Below are positions 8,956 to 19,116 of a stretch of DNA of 41,904 nucleotides, one piece after another. Every line of letters starts with the position of its first letter. Position 1 is the first letter of the stretch. Source of the stretch: Ekhidna sp. (lineage in GTDB: Bacteria; Bacteroidota; Bacteroidia; Cytophagales; Cyclobacteriaceae); contig JABSPG010000007.1 in the NCBI GenBank assembly GCA_013214445.1, positions 1 through 41,904 on the forward strand, read 5' to 3'. The notes beneath the pieces are model-generated. The model was given only the letters and a program-made list of their open reading frames with translations, made no database searches and had not been told where the DNA came from. The translations under genes and the position numbers were made by a program.

Positions 8956-10318
8956 CTGTATTTCCTTTTTCTTTAAGTAAATGTCTTGGCTCAGGTGGCT
9001 TCTGAAATGGTACATCGTGTCCGAACAACTGCTCTTTGTTTATAAGCATCTGTGCATCTTCGGCTGTAATTATGTCAGAGTCAACTAGCATCTGTATAGG
9101 TTCTATCGTCTTCTTAATTCTCTCAGCCTTCTGTAAAGGAGACTCAGGGAATATTGGATTGAACTCATAACGTATCTTATCTATGCCATAGTGAGCTTCA
9201 ATAAGTTTATCAATTATCTTAAGTTTAGGTTTAAATATTGCTTTTTGCAAACCCATAAGTAAATCAATGTAGTTATTTAAATCACTCTCACCTGTAGCGT
9301 TCATGCCATCAGGAGAAGCAGATAAGAATCTAGTTGCAGGTATACCAACTGCGGCCGCTATAATACGTAGGTACTCCCAAATAAGGTCTTTAACCCCGTT
9401 TAGTTGTGCAGTCTTCGTACTGTATTCTTCTGTGCTATCTAATAGTAAGACGTTGTACAGAGATTTAAGTTGCTTCATAACTCGGAAGCGTTTCATTATC
9501 TGAGCTTCACCTTCCTCGCTAGTAAGAATGTCTTGTAGACCTTCAATACTAACTACATCAACAACAGCTTCTTGACACAATTGTGCAGCAGCCTTAGCAG
9601 ATGTATGGAAGTTATCTATTACCTCCATTAGCGGAATCAAGGTACTATCACTGTACCACTGGTTACGCATGAATTCATATAGAGGAAGTTCAGTTGCTTC
9701 AAAGCGAAGTAATCTAGAGTGATGTATAGATGATGCAGAGTTTACAAATTGGTAGTGAGTTGGAAGTCCATAAGTAGGACTCATTGGCTCAGTATCCATA
9801 GTTCCCATAGCATGCATACGAGTTCTATCTATCACTTGTAACGATTTTATACAGCCCTTCTTTAATCGTTTAAGATTAAGTGGCTTACTTAGAGGGCCTG
9901 AACCCTTTATGTCTAGTACTATAAAACAAGTGCCATACACTCTTGCCCACTTATATGCTTCTCTAAACTTATCAGCAATACATAATTCATCATCAGCATC
10001 TCTGCCTTCTTGACTCTCTATGTGTCTCCAAGTACGAGTCATATCTTGCGGTATTATATTACATACTTTCTGGGATACCCAATCCTCACGGTATCTAGCA
10101 GCCAGTTGAACCCAATCAAGGTTCTTACCAGAGTGAGTCCACTTGTTATAAACAGACTTATCATTTTCTCCACCCATACCACTTACGATATTCTCTAACC
10201 CATCATTCATTGTGATAGAACTAGAAGCAGATGAATGCTCTGGTGTTGCATCTTTAAGCACTTGTTGTTGTGCAGAATCTACAATTGCTTGCGCTATTAA
10301 AGTTTTTTGGGCTTCCAT
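8933..10318 (-). CDS. Phage portal protein (DUF1073 type)
   Basis: 461 aa; YREDWVSQKVCNIIPQDMTRTWRHIES...; ...PATRFLSASPDGMNATGESDLNNYIDLLMGLQKAIFKPKL. Confidence 0.8.
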   Translation of the reverse strand: MEAQKTLIAQAIVDSAQQQVLKDATPEHSSASSSITMNDGLENIVSGMGGENDKSVYNKWTHSGKNLDWVQLAARYREDWVSQKVCNIIPQDMTRTWRHIESQEGRDADDELCIADKFREAYKWARVYGTCFIVLDIKGSGPLSKPLNLKRLKKGCIKSLQVIDRTRMHAMGTMDTEPMSPTYGLPTHYQFVNSASSIHHSRLLRFEATELPLYEFMRNQWYSDSTLIPLMEVIDNFHTSAKAAAQLCQEAVVDVVSIEGLQDILTSEEGEAQIMKRFRVMKQLKSLYNVLLLDSTEEYSTKTAQLNGVKDLIWEYLRIIAAAVGIPATRFLSASPDGMNATGESDLNNYIDLLMGLQKAIFKPKLKIIDKLIEAHYGIDKIRYEFNPIFPESPLQKAERIKKTIEPIQMLVDSDIITAEDAQMLINKEQLFGHDVPFQKPPEPRHLLKEKGNTDAKKPSS

Positions 10319-10321
10319 AGG

Positions 10322-10513
10322 TTACCCCTTTTTGCTAGAGAAACCATTAGGCTTCTCTATATATAGTCCACTCGCAGTAGTAATGGCAAGTTCTGCTTTA
10401 CTAGATTTACAAGTTATCACTGCAATTATGCAGCCCTGTTCATCTAATATAGCTAACCTGTCATTATCTTTAGAGCGACTATCTAAACGTGTTTGTAATG
10501 GCATTATACCCAC
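10322..10513 (-). CDS. Hypothetical small protein
   Basis: 63 aa ORF between TerL and portal. Confidence 0.4.
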   Translation of the reverse strand: MGIMPLQTRLDSRSKDNDRLAILDEQGCIIAVITCKSSKAELAITTASGLYIEKPNGFSSKKG

Positions 10514-12522
10514 CCACTGTAGTCCATTCTATTACCAGTAAATGCAATGACAACCGCATCAGAGAAATTGTCGACTACATCATCGTGTCCAGTACCACTA
10601 CCTTGTCCAGTCATACCTAGTACCTCACGAGATACGTGTGCAGCATGCTTGTGGTTAGCAGGTACTAGGATACGACCTTGAGCAAAGTAGGGCGCTGTAT
10701 TCATAAATCTAGCTATCTTATCATTACCTGACTTATCTCTAGGTACAGGCTTAAGGCTAATCTTTCCCTCTCTAGCAAATTGCTGATTGAGGAATTGACC
10801 GCTAGACTTATCTTCCATAAATAAAGCTCTAGGCATCATCTTTGGAAATCTCATGTCAAGTTTCTTATGCTTGTCCCAGAAGTCCTTAATGATTATGGAT
10901 AACTCGGGAGTTTCCCACTTGCCTAAAGTTATATCTATAAGCACTAGTTTGTTATCTTTAGTAACACCCCAGTAGCATATTACAGAGTAGTCTGAATAAG
11001 TCTTAGTTGTAGATGCTGTATCAGCAGTCATGAACGTATACTTAATAGTACTCTTATCTAATTCATCGTACTCCACCCACCACTCGTCCTGAATAACACC
11101 AGAGCCTTTAGCACTAGGGTCACCCATATACTGAGAGTTGAACGTGTATGGTGTCGCCAACTCCATAGCTTCTAGAGACTTAAGACTCTTACGAGCAGCC
11201 CATAGAGCAGACTTAGGAGCCTTACGTTCTAAGTCATATAAGATTGGCTTAACATGTGTGTATGCTTGTTTCTTTATAATCTTATCATACCATTCTTGTG
11301 AACCTGTATTAGGCTCTACTATAGCTGGCATATTTAACCAGTCATAAGTATCGGTAGAGTTACCTCTTAATAGGTAGCCTACTAAGTCTTCATCATGAAC
11401 ACGTTGCATTATAATTGCCATCGCTGTTCTGGGACACTCAATAGGGTTGCCATCATCATCATCTATAGAACCATCATTGGCTAGACGAGACATAAAGGTG
11501 TTATCGAAACGGTCGTTTATTTCTGAACGAACTGTGTTAGAGTAAGCATCTTTCGGCTTAATAACATCATCCACTACAAACACACCTGCATACTCAGGTA
11601 TAAGTAGTCCTGCACCTTTACCAGTCATTTTACCACCAGTTGGTACAGCGTGCATTACTCCTTGCTTAGTAGTACCCCAACGCTCTAAGGAACGCTTGTT
11701 AGGGTCTATACGTACTTTAGGAAATACCCTTTGAAATAAAGGGTCAGTCATAATTGTACGTATGTAACCACTAGACTCTTGTACAACATCATCAGCATAA
11801 GATGTAATAATGTTATGAGAGTTAGGGTTATAACAGAAGGAGTAAAGAGGAAGAAAGATAGACAGAACCTGTGTTTTAGAATGTCTTGGTGGTATACATA
11901 CGATAACTCTATCGCGCTTACCATCTACTATATCTTGACATACCTGAAACACAGTGGAGTGAAAGTCCTGCATCTGAAACTTAAAGCCCATCTGTATCCA
12001 GAAACACCACTTACTAAACTCCTCGAAAGAAGTTAGCAGGTGTTCTCGAATCAAGGTACAGTCTTCTACTGATATAGAATCAATAGCAACTTCCCTAGGG
12101 GTGTTAAGTATTGCATCGAACTGGCTTATCTCTTCTCCTTCCTCTTTGGCTACATTCACAGTGTCCCCTGCTTTACGGTCGAATAAACCTTCCGTTATAA
12201 GCTTCTTAAGTTCCACTGAGTATGTAGTACTATTCTTTTGGTCACCCTTTTTAAGGGATATGACTTGAGCGCGTAGTAGCTCATTAGCTAAAGCATTACC
12301 TGAGAGACCCTGACCTTCTATCTCTCCTTGAATATCCTTACAGTAAGATTCACAAAGTTCATGACTAGATTGCATAAACTTACGTAGTAACGGTAAGGAT
12401 TTATTAATGCCTCTTGCTCTGGATACCTTTAACAAGTCCCCATAGTTATACTTGAGTTGGTATACAACTAGACTGTCATAGTCTTCGTCTCTTTCTAATT
12501 CCTGCTCTAAGGACATTTCCAC
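10504..12522 (-). CDS. terL: Terminase large subunit with N-terminal extension
   Basis: Walker A-like CIPPRHSKT, VFVVDDVIKPKDA, nuclease region YTFMTADTASTTKTYSDYSVICYWG; about 150-aa extension before the ATPase. Confidence 0.85.
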   Translation of the reverse strand: MEMSLEQELERDEDYDSLVVYQLKYNYGDLLKVSRARGINKSLPLLRKFMQSSHELCESYCKDIQGEIEGQGLSGNALANELLRAQVISLKKGDQKNSTTYSVELKKLITEGLFDRKAGDTVNVAKEEGEEISQFDAILNTPREVAIDSISVEDCTLIREHLLTSFEEFSKWCFWIQMGFKFQMQDFHSTVFQVCQDIVDGKRDRVIVCIPPRHSKTQVLSIFLPLYSFCYNPNSHNIITSYADDVVQESSGYIRTIMTDPLFQRVFPKVRIDPNKRSLERWGTTKQGVMHAVPTGGKMTGKGAGLLIPEYAGVFVVDDVIKPKDAYSNTVRSEINDRFDNTFMSRLANDGSIDDDDGNPIECPRTAMAIIMQRVHDEDLVGYLLRGNSTDTYDWLNMPAIVEPNTGSQEWYDKIIKKQAYTHVKPILYDLERKAPKSALWAARKSLKSLEAMELATPYTFNSQYMGDPSAKGSGVIQDEWWVEYDELDKSTIKYTFMTADTASTTKTYSDYSVICYWGVTKDNKLVLIDITLGKWETPELSIIIKDFWDKHKKLDMRFPKMMPRALFMEDKSSGQFLNQQFAREGKISLKPVPRDKSGNDKIARFMNTAPYFAQGRILVPANHKHAAHVSREVLGMTGQGSGTGHDDVVDNFSDAVVIAFTGNRMDYSGWV

Positions 12523-12523
12523 T

Positions 12524-12685
12524 TTAAAATACCTCTGTAGGTGCTTGTTCTGGTATTGCCTTTGCTAGTGGTATTGTTCTACCTGACGTATCGCCTTGGC
12601 AATGTGGGCAGGGTTCGCCACTTAATCGGTCACCTATATGAAGTATTACTCCACATGTACCGCAACTTGTTTCTGATTCTCTCAT
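12524..12685 (-). CDS. 53-aa zinc-ribbon micro-protein
   Basis: Read by eye: MRESETSCGTCGVILHIGDRLSGEPCPHCQGDTSGRTIPLAKAIPEQAPTEVF; CxxC...CxxC; preceded by GGAGTTACTG. Confidence 0.7.
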   Translation of the reverse strand: MRESETSCGTCGVILHIGDRLSGEPCPHCQGDTSGRTIPLAKAIPEQAPTEVF

Positions 12686-12730
12686 CAGTAACTCCTAAAA
12701 TTACAAGGGCATATTTCAGCCCCTATACAA

Positions 12731-13741
12731 TTACAACTTCTTCAAGCCTTTATACTTGCTAAAGTTAATGTGTCCTACTAAACCTTCATGGTCGTAGGCG
12801 GTCTCTTTCTTCTCAAAGAAGTTAGAGTGCTGTTCTCCACCCAATACGAATGCCATCCATTCTAAAGGGTTCTTAACAGGTTGTACTTCAAAACCTAACT
12901 GGTGAAGTCGCACTTGTCCAAGATACGTAATGTACTCTTTCATCTGCTCCTTCGTCATGTCTTGTTGGTCGCCCATTTCAAACACTAAATCAATGAACTT
13001 GTGTTCAGCACTTACATAAGCATTTACCATGTTAGTGATAAATAGATAAAGTTCTTCTATCTCAGCTTGTGTAAGGTCTGCATTAATGATTGCCTTAAGC
13101 ATCACTATGTTACCCTCTACATGACGTTCTTCATCACGTAGCGACCACTCATTAATTGTATTGGTGCCAAGCATAAGGCCGAAGCGCTTAAGGTTAAGCA
13201 TACAAGCGAAAGCACCAAATAAGCATATACCCTCAGCAAGTAGAAGTTGTACAAGAGTTTTAGCAAAGTCTAATGGCTTGCTATGGTCACGACCGTCTAT
13301 ACCTGTCATAAGGTCTATCTTGTCCTGCATCTCTTTGTACTCCATAAACTCACCCCAAGTTGAATCGGGAAAGTCTAAGGTCTCTACAGCTAGTGCATAA
13401 GACCTTTGATGTACACCTTCTTTACTACCTGCTGTAAGTAGCCAGTTTCTAGCTTCATTGTTCTTTACATGTGGAACAAGAATAGCATAAAGCTCTCCTG
13501 CACCTACGTCCATCTGAGTAAACAACGAAAGCATTTTGCTTAGGTTATTTTTATTAGACTCATGTGATACGTCTTTAGTAGCTAGGCCACCTTCTGTATG
13601 GAACTGTGAAACATCTGTAGATAACTCTATTTGGTTTTCATGCCAAGCTAGGCCTATGTTCTGTTCAGCAGCAAAACTCATTAGTTTAGGAAACTTAAAA
13701 GGCCTGTACTGTACTGTTGGTGTAAATATACTATCAGCCAT
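12731..13741 (-). CDS. nrdB: Class I ribonucleotide reductase beta subunit
   Basis: EGVHQRSY and DEERHVEG metal-ligand motifs; start MADSIFTPTVQYRPF. Confidence 0.85.
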   Translation of the reverse strand: MADSIFTPTVQYRPFKFPKLMSFAAEQNIGLAWHENQIELSTDVSQFHTEGGLATKDVSHESNKNNLSKMLSLFTQMDVGAGELYAILVPHVKNNEARNWLLTAGSKEGVHQRSYALAVETLDFPDSTWGEFMEYKEMQDKIDLMTGIDGRDHSKPLDFAKTLVQLLLAEGICLFGAFACMLNLKRFGLMLGTNTINEWSLRDEERHVEGNIVMLKAIINADLTQAEIEELYLFITNMVNAYVSAEHKFIDLVFEMGDQQDMTKEQMKEYITYLGQVRLHQLGFEVQPVKNPLEWMAFVLGGEQHSNFFEKKETAYDHEGLVGHINFSKYKGLKKL

Positions 13742-15587
13742 CACAACCTCTACATTCGTTTTCTTCAAAGGAGATTGAAACATCTACTCTGTTTAATGGT
13801 TGAGTTACTTCCGTACTGGCTGTAACTTTCTCTTCTGCTCTACAATAGTACATAGTCTTGACTCCCTTCCTCCACGCTAAAACATGTAAGTCTGAGAACC
13901 ACTCTTTACTAGTACCTGTACGTACCTGAATATTTAATGATGCAGCTTGACATAGGTAAGGCTGTCTTTCAGCAGCTACTTCTATAACCCATGTTTGGTC
14001 TACTTCTTTAAACGTCTTGAATACTAACTTTTCATGGTCAGATAGGCAAGCCAGATGTTGAACAGAACCTTTATGTGCATTAATGTCTAGCCAGACTTCT
14101 TCCGTATCCATACCTAAAGTGGCTAAGATAGTTTGAAGATGTGGGTTCTTTATAATGAAAGTTCCCGTACGTCCTGCACTTACAAACACGTTAGCCTTCC
14201 ACAACTCTATGCCCGGACTTACGTTAATAAGTGAGCTAGTGCTAGCATTAGGTGCGATTGCCATAAGATGACTGTTTCGCATACCTGAGCCTTTACAGTC
14301 TGGAGCTTCACCACGTTCAGTAGCGAGTTGCTTTGATGCTGCAATAGCTTGGGCTTTAATGTTTGAATAAGCTTTATGTGTATATTGTACATTGGAGTTA
14401 AACCCGCCTGATTCAAATGGGATTGAGTTACGTTGTAAGTAGCTGTGCCAACCTAAAGTACCCATACCTAATGCACGTTCCATTTTAGCACTATACACTG
14501 CACGACTTAACTCTGGTGGAGCAAGTCGTATAAAGTACTCAAGAATATTATCTAGGTATCGTATTACATCTGCTACTAGTGCAGTATCTTTCCATTCATC
14601 ATATAAGTCCATGTTAAGTGAACTTAAGCAACAAACAGCAGTACGAAATTCATCAGTCATCAATGTTATTTCTGTACACAAGTTAGATTGTAATACTTTG
14701 TAGTCTGGATTAGTTATCCATTCGGGTAGATTGCCATTTACTGTATCAATAAAGTTAAGGAATGGTTCGCCAGTTTCGTAGCGTAAGTCCAGTAGTTTCT
14801 CCCATACTTCACCAGCATCTAGAAATCTCCCAGTAGCTCCATGTTTAGGGTCAATCAATTCATACTTCTCACCTGCAAACATAGCATACATAAATGAGTC
14901 AGGAATATTTACACCATTATTTAGGTTAAAACATTTCTTGTTAGCGTCACCACCAATAGGTTCACGCATAGTTATGAATGACATGATTTCTGGGTGGTCA
15001 ATATTTAGGTAAGCAGCAATGGAGCCTCTACGTGATTCAGTTTGCTTATAAGCTAAAGCATCTGCATCATAACCTTTCATATGTGCCATTACACCAGTAG
15101 ACTTCTTATCAGGTGCGCGCATTGTAGGTGCAATACCTATCCCGCCACCATTCATACTAATACTACGAGTTTCGTTAGAGGCACTCAGTAAGCCCTCTTT
15201 AGTATCAGGTATCATAGTTAAGAAACAAGAGATTGGTAAACCTCTGGGTGTTACCTTGTAACTAAGCCAATTAGCAAAGTGTGAAAACTCTGAACGTCCT
15301 TGGCACTTCTCAGGCCAACGTACCTCTTGTGCATTACTTAGTACAGGGCTAGCAGGAGTAAAACGTAGTAGACTCATATGGTCATACATACGTTGTGCAA
15401 ACTCATAGTCACCAAAACAGTATGCAGTAGCAGCACGAGCATAACCCTGTTGAGGACTAGTTTCATGCTCCATACGATAGAAGCCTTCTCTAGTCAGCAT
15501 TTCGAAACCCTGCTCTGGTAAGAGAGAGTCTCTACTATAATCAATGTCAATACCTAGGTATTTAGTTTTTTCTAGCTTCATCTTCAA
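13734..15587 (-). CDS. nrdA: Class I ribonucleotide reductase alpha subunit (no N-terminal ATP cone)
   Basis: FTPASPVLSNAQ, ISCFLTMIPD, NLCTEITL, MRNSHLMAIAPNASTSSL, C-terminal CRGCDG. Confidence 0.9.
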   Translation of the reverse strand: MKMKLEKTKYLGIDIDYSRDSLLPEQGFEMLTREGFYRMEHETSPQQGYARAATAYCFGDYEFAQRMYDHMSLLRFTPASPVLSNAQEVRWPEKCQGRSEFSHFANWLSYKVTPRGLPISCFLTMIPDTKEGLLSASNETRSISMNGGGIGIAPTMRAPDKKSTGVMAHMKGYDADALAYKQTESRRGSIAAYLNIDHPEIMSFITMREPIGGDANKKCFNLNNGVNIPDSFMYAMFAGEKYELIDPKHGATGRFLDAGEVWEKLLDLRYETGEPFLNFIDTVNGNLPEWITNPDYKVLQSNLCTEITLMTDEFRTAVCCLSSLNMDLYDEWKDTALVADVIRYLDNILEYFIRLAPPELSRAVYSAKMERALGMGTLGWHSYLQRNSIPFESGGFNSNVQYTHKAYSNIKAQAIAASKQLATERGEAPDCKGSGMRNSHLMAIAPNASTSSLINVSPGIELWKANVFVSAGRTGTFIIKNPHLQTILATLGMDTEEVWLDINAHKGSVQHLACLSDHEKLVFKTFKEVDQTWVIEVAAERQPYLCQAASLNIQVRTGTSKEWFSDLHVLAWRKGVKTMYYCRAEEKVTASTEVTQPLNRVDVSISFEENECRGCDG

Positions 15588-16416
15588 TTTCTCTACGGTA
15601 TTGTGCCCAACCAGTAAAGTTACATTTCTCTTGACCTATACGGCAAGGTGTAGCTTGATGCTCGAATGGGCTTGCATGCAGTGGTTCTCCACCAACAAGA
15701 CGTTTATATATAGATAGCGCTTTCTCTACACTATCATCTAATGTTCTATAACTAACTTGTGCACAACAAGATGCAGATAACTGTTTAGCAATTTTCAGTG
15801 GGCTAGCCACATCTTCACCTGCAATACGGTTAAGGCGTTGTGCCTCTTCTGTGCAAGCAATCATTGCTTTAGTGTCTACATAAGGTAAGTGCCAACCAGT
15901 TTGTTCTAACTGTGCAGGTTCACTACAGTGCATTTGTGAAGCCATTACTTTTGCAAGTTGCATGATTTCAGGTTGTGCATCTTTATGATTGCGTAGGCTA
16001 AACCAGTTAGTATAGTCAGTAGCAGTTACTACAACTTTAATATGTTGGTAAGGTTCAAGCACACGGTTAGCGTTTTGCTTATGAGCGCCTAACTTAGCCA
16101 TGTCCTCAGCAGTTATACAAGCACCTCTAGCTGAATCTACCCAAAGATTATTCAAGTCATTTATTAGAGTGCCATTGGTAATAAACTTACCTTGCATACC
16201 TGATTGTTCTTGAGTCCAGATAGGCATAACAGTATCATTTAATACTAAGTCTATCATCTTCTCTACAGGTATTGCACGACTACTTGCAGCATTACGGCTG
16301 AATACTCTATGAGTCATAAATTCCGCATGTACATAACGTGGGTAAACAAGTTCGAATGTAGTAATTCGTTCACCAGCTTTGCTGATTGAATCAGCTATAA
16401 TCTTTGCAGTTATCAC
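15562..16416 (-). CDS. thyX: Flavin-dependent thymidylate synthase
   Basis: MTHRVFSRNAASSRAIPVEK, ThyX signature-like. Confidence 0.85.
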   Translation of the reverse strand: MITAKIIADSISKAGERITTFELVYPRYVHAEFMTHRVFSRNAASSRAIPVEKMIDLVLNDTVMPIWTQEQSGMQGKFITNGTLINDLNNLWVDSARGACITAEDMAKLGAHKQNANRVLEPYQHIKVVVTATDYTNWFSLRNHKDAQPEIMQLAKVMASQMHCSEPAQLEQTGWHLPYVDTKAMIACTEEAQRLNRIAGEDVASPLKIAKQLSASCCAQVSYRTLDDSVEKALSIYKRLVGGEPLHASPFEHQATPCRIGQEKCNFTGWAQYRREIEDEARKN

Positions 16417-16706
16417 AAGGCGTCCTCCAACTTGGATAAAGTACTTACCTTGTCTTGTGCAAGTTCTAAGTTCTTAGTATTTATTTCGTGCTGCTCTAGA
16501 AGTATCCCAATTACTTTATCTTTCAACTTCAAGTCAGTAATCTTTACAGTCCCATGGCCAACACCTGTGCGGCTTTCTGATATAGACATATCTATGCGCT
16601 CTAGGTTGGTGGTCTTATTACTAGGCATTCTGTTGAAAGTGGCCTTTTGGGTTGCCAAACTTTCCATACTGCCGTACAGTTTAAGTACTCTATCTCTTAA
16701 GTTCAT
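16413..16706 (-). CDS. Hypothetical protein
   Basis: 97 aa ORF in nucleotide-metabolism cluster. Confidence 0.4.
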   Translation of the reverse strand: MNLRDRVLKLYGSMESLATQKATFNRMPSNKTTNLERIDMSISESRTGVGHGTVKITDLKLKDKVIGILLEQHEINTKNLELAQDKVSTLSKLEDAL

Positions 16707-16718
16707 GTCAGTAGTCCT

Positions 16719-17291
16719 CTACTTTAGTTTATTTAAGATTGCATCAAGTGCAGCCATAGGGTTATCTTCTTCCAGTTGTAGGTCAAAGACTTGAATGTTT
16801 GTATTAGGCATATTCACTACAGAATCTTTGTAGTAGTTACGACTGTCTCCATTGAAGTTATATCCATTCCTGTGCATACGAACTATTAAGACTTTATCTG
16901 CTGCTTCTGCCACAGGTTTAAGTTCTTCTTCCCAACCTCCACCATCACTAAAGACATTACTGCCTAGTTCAAGTTTCTCTGCTGCTTTGATACCGAAGTA
17001 GTCTGCACCATGATAAGGTTTGAATATATCTTCTGACACATGTATTAGACCTTCACGAGGTGTTATTTTATTCGCATGGAAGAAGGAGCTATTGTGCGTA
17101 TCTTTCATAAGTCTATGAGTACAGATAAGCTTAGTTTCTTCCATAGTGATACCATAGTACGCTGTAAAGGCTTTATATAGAGCGTCTTTAAACTCCATCT
17201 TCTTGCTAGGTTTGATATGCTCTATAAACAAATTTGCTATAGTATCTTTACCAGAGAAAGGTGGAGCATTTAATATTATTACTGTTTTCAT
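16719..17291 (-). CDS. Deoxynucleoside monophosphate kinase-like P-loop protein
   Basis: MKTVIILNAPPFSGKDTIANLF (P-loop); internal start preferred. Confidence 0.7.
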   Translation of the reverse strand: MKTVIILNAPPFSGKDTIANLFIEHIKPSKKMEFKDALYKAFTAYYGITMEETKLICTHRLMKDTHNSSFFHANKITPREGLIHVSEDIFKPYHGADYFGIKAAEKLELGSNVFSDGGGWEEELKPVAEAADKVLIVRMHRNGYNFNGDSRNYYKDSVVNMPNTNIQVFDLQLEEDNPMAALDAILNKLK

Positions 17292-17292
17292 A

Positions 17293-17490
17293 CTATATAA
17301 ACCTCGAATGTATATCACTTACCCAACGATGTAGGGATTCTGGTGTTAACCTACTTAGGTTATCCATATCTACTATATCTAAGGTCATAGCCTCCCAACC
17401 TATTCCTGATGGTTTCTGAAACACATTCAGGTTGTGTGTCACTACAGTAGTCTTTCTTTCATTCTTTTTAATAGTTTGTTTACAAAGCAT
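17293..17490 (-). CDS. Hypothetical small protein
   Basis: 65 aa ORF. Confidence 0.35.
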   Translation of the reverse strand: MLCKQTIKKNERKTTVVTHNLNVFQKPSGIGWEAMTLDIVDMDNLSRLTPESLHRWVSDIHSRFI

Positions 17491-18397
17491 CTATTTCTAC
17501 CTTATCAAAACGTACAGCCTTATAACGACCTTCACGTAACGACTTGTTAGATAATACCTTCATAGCTTTTACTTCTACGATTGCACCAACTATAAGTAAT
17601 GGATTACTCCACCACAAATCACGTTCAGTATTAGTCATACCAGATACAAAGTTAATAACACCATTAGCATCTTCAACTTTAAGTTTACCTAGTGTACCTT
17701 TGTACTTACCTTCACCTTCTAGTATACCAACAACTTTAAGCTCGAATGTCTTCTCACACTTAATCTTAAGTATGTCTGCATTCTTCTTGCCGTAGGAGTA
17801 AGGAGCATCGTCCTTCTTAAGGATTACACCTTCACCATTGTTATTATACTTAAGGCAGATAGATTCGTAAATCTCCTGCCACATAGCTTTATTGCTAGAG
17901 CAGTGTAGTACTGATACAAGGTTTAGAGTAAGTAGTATATCCTGCTTCTGCATTGCTGCTTGGCTTAGGAATTGCTTTAGGTTTTCGTATCTAAGCTTGA
18001 AAGGTTTATCTTCCATATCAAAGAATACTATATCATGGCACATAAGAGTTACATGTTTATGTATAGGCTGCTTACGATTAAACCAACCATTAACAGTCTT
18101 GAACTCTATAGGGAAGCCAGTAGCTTCATCGAATACAACACCTTCAAAGATAAGTCTACAGTCCTTCTTAGGTGCTGGTACTTGCTCTTTAAACATTTTT
18201 GTGTAATTTTGCATACTAGAGATAACATTCATATTACGTGATGTAATGTCCTGCCACTCTCCATCAATGCAATCAATAAACATGTACCAACCATCGTACT
18301 TCTCCATTACAGAGTAATCGTGGCCTACATGTTTAGGTTTAGCCTTATCTTCATCTAGGTATAGATGTAGGGCTTTTTGTGGTTTCAGTTGGCTCAT
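17480..18397 (-). CDS. ATP-dependent DNA ligase
   Basis: Adenylation motif MEKYDGWYMF, EGVVFDEATG, EGVILKKDDAPYSYGKKNADILKIK. Confidence 0.85.
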   Translation of the reverse strand: MSQLKPQKALHLYLDEDKAKPKHVGHDYSVMEKYDGWYMFIDCIDGEWQDITSRNMNVISSMQNYTKMFKEQVPAPKKDCRLIFEGVVFDEATGFPIEFKTVNGWFNRKQPIHKHVTLMCHDIVFFDMEDKPFKLRYENLKQFLSQAAMQKQDILLTLNLVSVLHCSSNKAMWQEIYESICLKYNNNGEGVILKKDDAPYSYGKKNADILKIKCEKTFELKVVGILEGEGKYKGTLGKLKVEDANGVINFVSGMTNTERDLWWSNPLLIVGAIVEVKAMKVLSNKSLREGRYKAVRFDKVEIDAL

Positions 18398-18569
18398 CTT
18401 TAGGGTTCTCCATAGAATTTATAAGCCCTTTTAACGTAACCTCATCTAAGGCACGTCTTAAGGCAGCTTGAAGTTTGCTAGTTGTGTAAGGCTCTTTAAA
18501 GTATACTTTTAAAGTTTCCATTAATATTGCAGCCACTTCATTTGCTCGGTCTTGACTTTGCTTTTGCAT
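18351..18569 (-). CDS. Hypothetical small protein
   Basis: 72 aa ORF overlapping ligase start. Confidence 0.35.
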   Translation of the reverse strand: MQKQSQDRANEVAAILMETLKVYFKEPYTTSKLQAALRRALDEVTLKGLINSMENPKDEPTETTKSPTSIPR

Positions 18570-19116
18570 TTAAGTAGTCCTCTACTTGTTTGAGTCTAAG
18601 TGGTTCTGTCTTAGCAGGTTCTATACCCGCCTTAACTAGTTTCTCTTTCTGCTCTTTAGCCTTAAGCTTACCGAATTTAATTACCTTCTTCATAAGTACA
18701 GCGTTCTCTATAGTCCCGCCATATCGTTCAGTAAAGGTAACAAGGTCGTGACAAGATTTACATAGGTGTTCAAGGTCTTCAAAAGTAACATCAAACATAC
18801 GCCTAATGATACCCTCTAACTCGTCCCAGTTTATGCCATTCTTTATGCAATTATCTTTATGATTAACTTGCACATCTTTCTCACGAAAGAAGTCTTTGCA
18901 GTGTTCACATTGTATTGCAAAAACACTACGCCCGTTGTTTCCAATAGGCGCTCTAGTTCTTGCATTCTGTGTGAATAACATCTTTGTAGGATGCCTAGCC
19001 CAGCCCTTACGTCTTAGTATGTTATTAACTAACCAAGACAGTAGAGCCTTCTCAGACTTAATGTAACCATAAGTTCTATTCGTCTTCAAGCCAGACAAGC
19101 TTTTGCTGTTCTGCAT
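18538..19116 (-). CDS. HNH endonuclease-like protein
   Basis: CEHCKDFFREKDVQVNHKDN...DLEHLCKSCHDLVTFTERYG. Confidence 0.65.
   Translation of the reverse strand: MQNSKSLSGLKTNRTYGYIKSEKALLSWLVNNILRRKGWARHPTKMLFTQNARTRAPIGNNGRSVFAIQCEHCKDFFREKDVQVNHKDNCIKNGINWDELEGIIRRMFDVTFEDLEHLCKSCHDLVTFTERYGGTIENAVLMKKVIKFGKLKAKEQKEKLVKAGIEPAKTEPLRLKQVEDYLNAKAKSRPSK

Noticed and set aside
8933-10318. DUF1073 portal family is sometimes labelled Acb1-like (anti-CBASS)
   Set aside because: Position next to TerL and protease genes and the portal-like sequence fit the structural role; no independent evidence for an anti-CBASS function
14219-14416. Minus-strand ORF of 65 aa inside nrdA
   Set aside because: Alternative frame within a well-supported RNR alpha gene
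18538-19116. Calling this the Holliday-junction resolvase (T7 gp3 equivalent)
   Set aside because: Only an HNH-like Cys/His pattern is visible; function cannot be assigned from sequence alone
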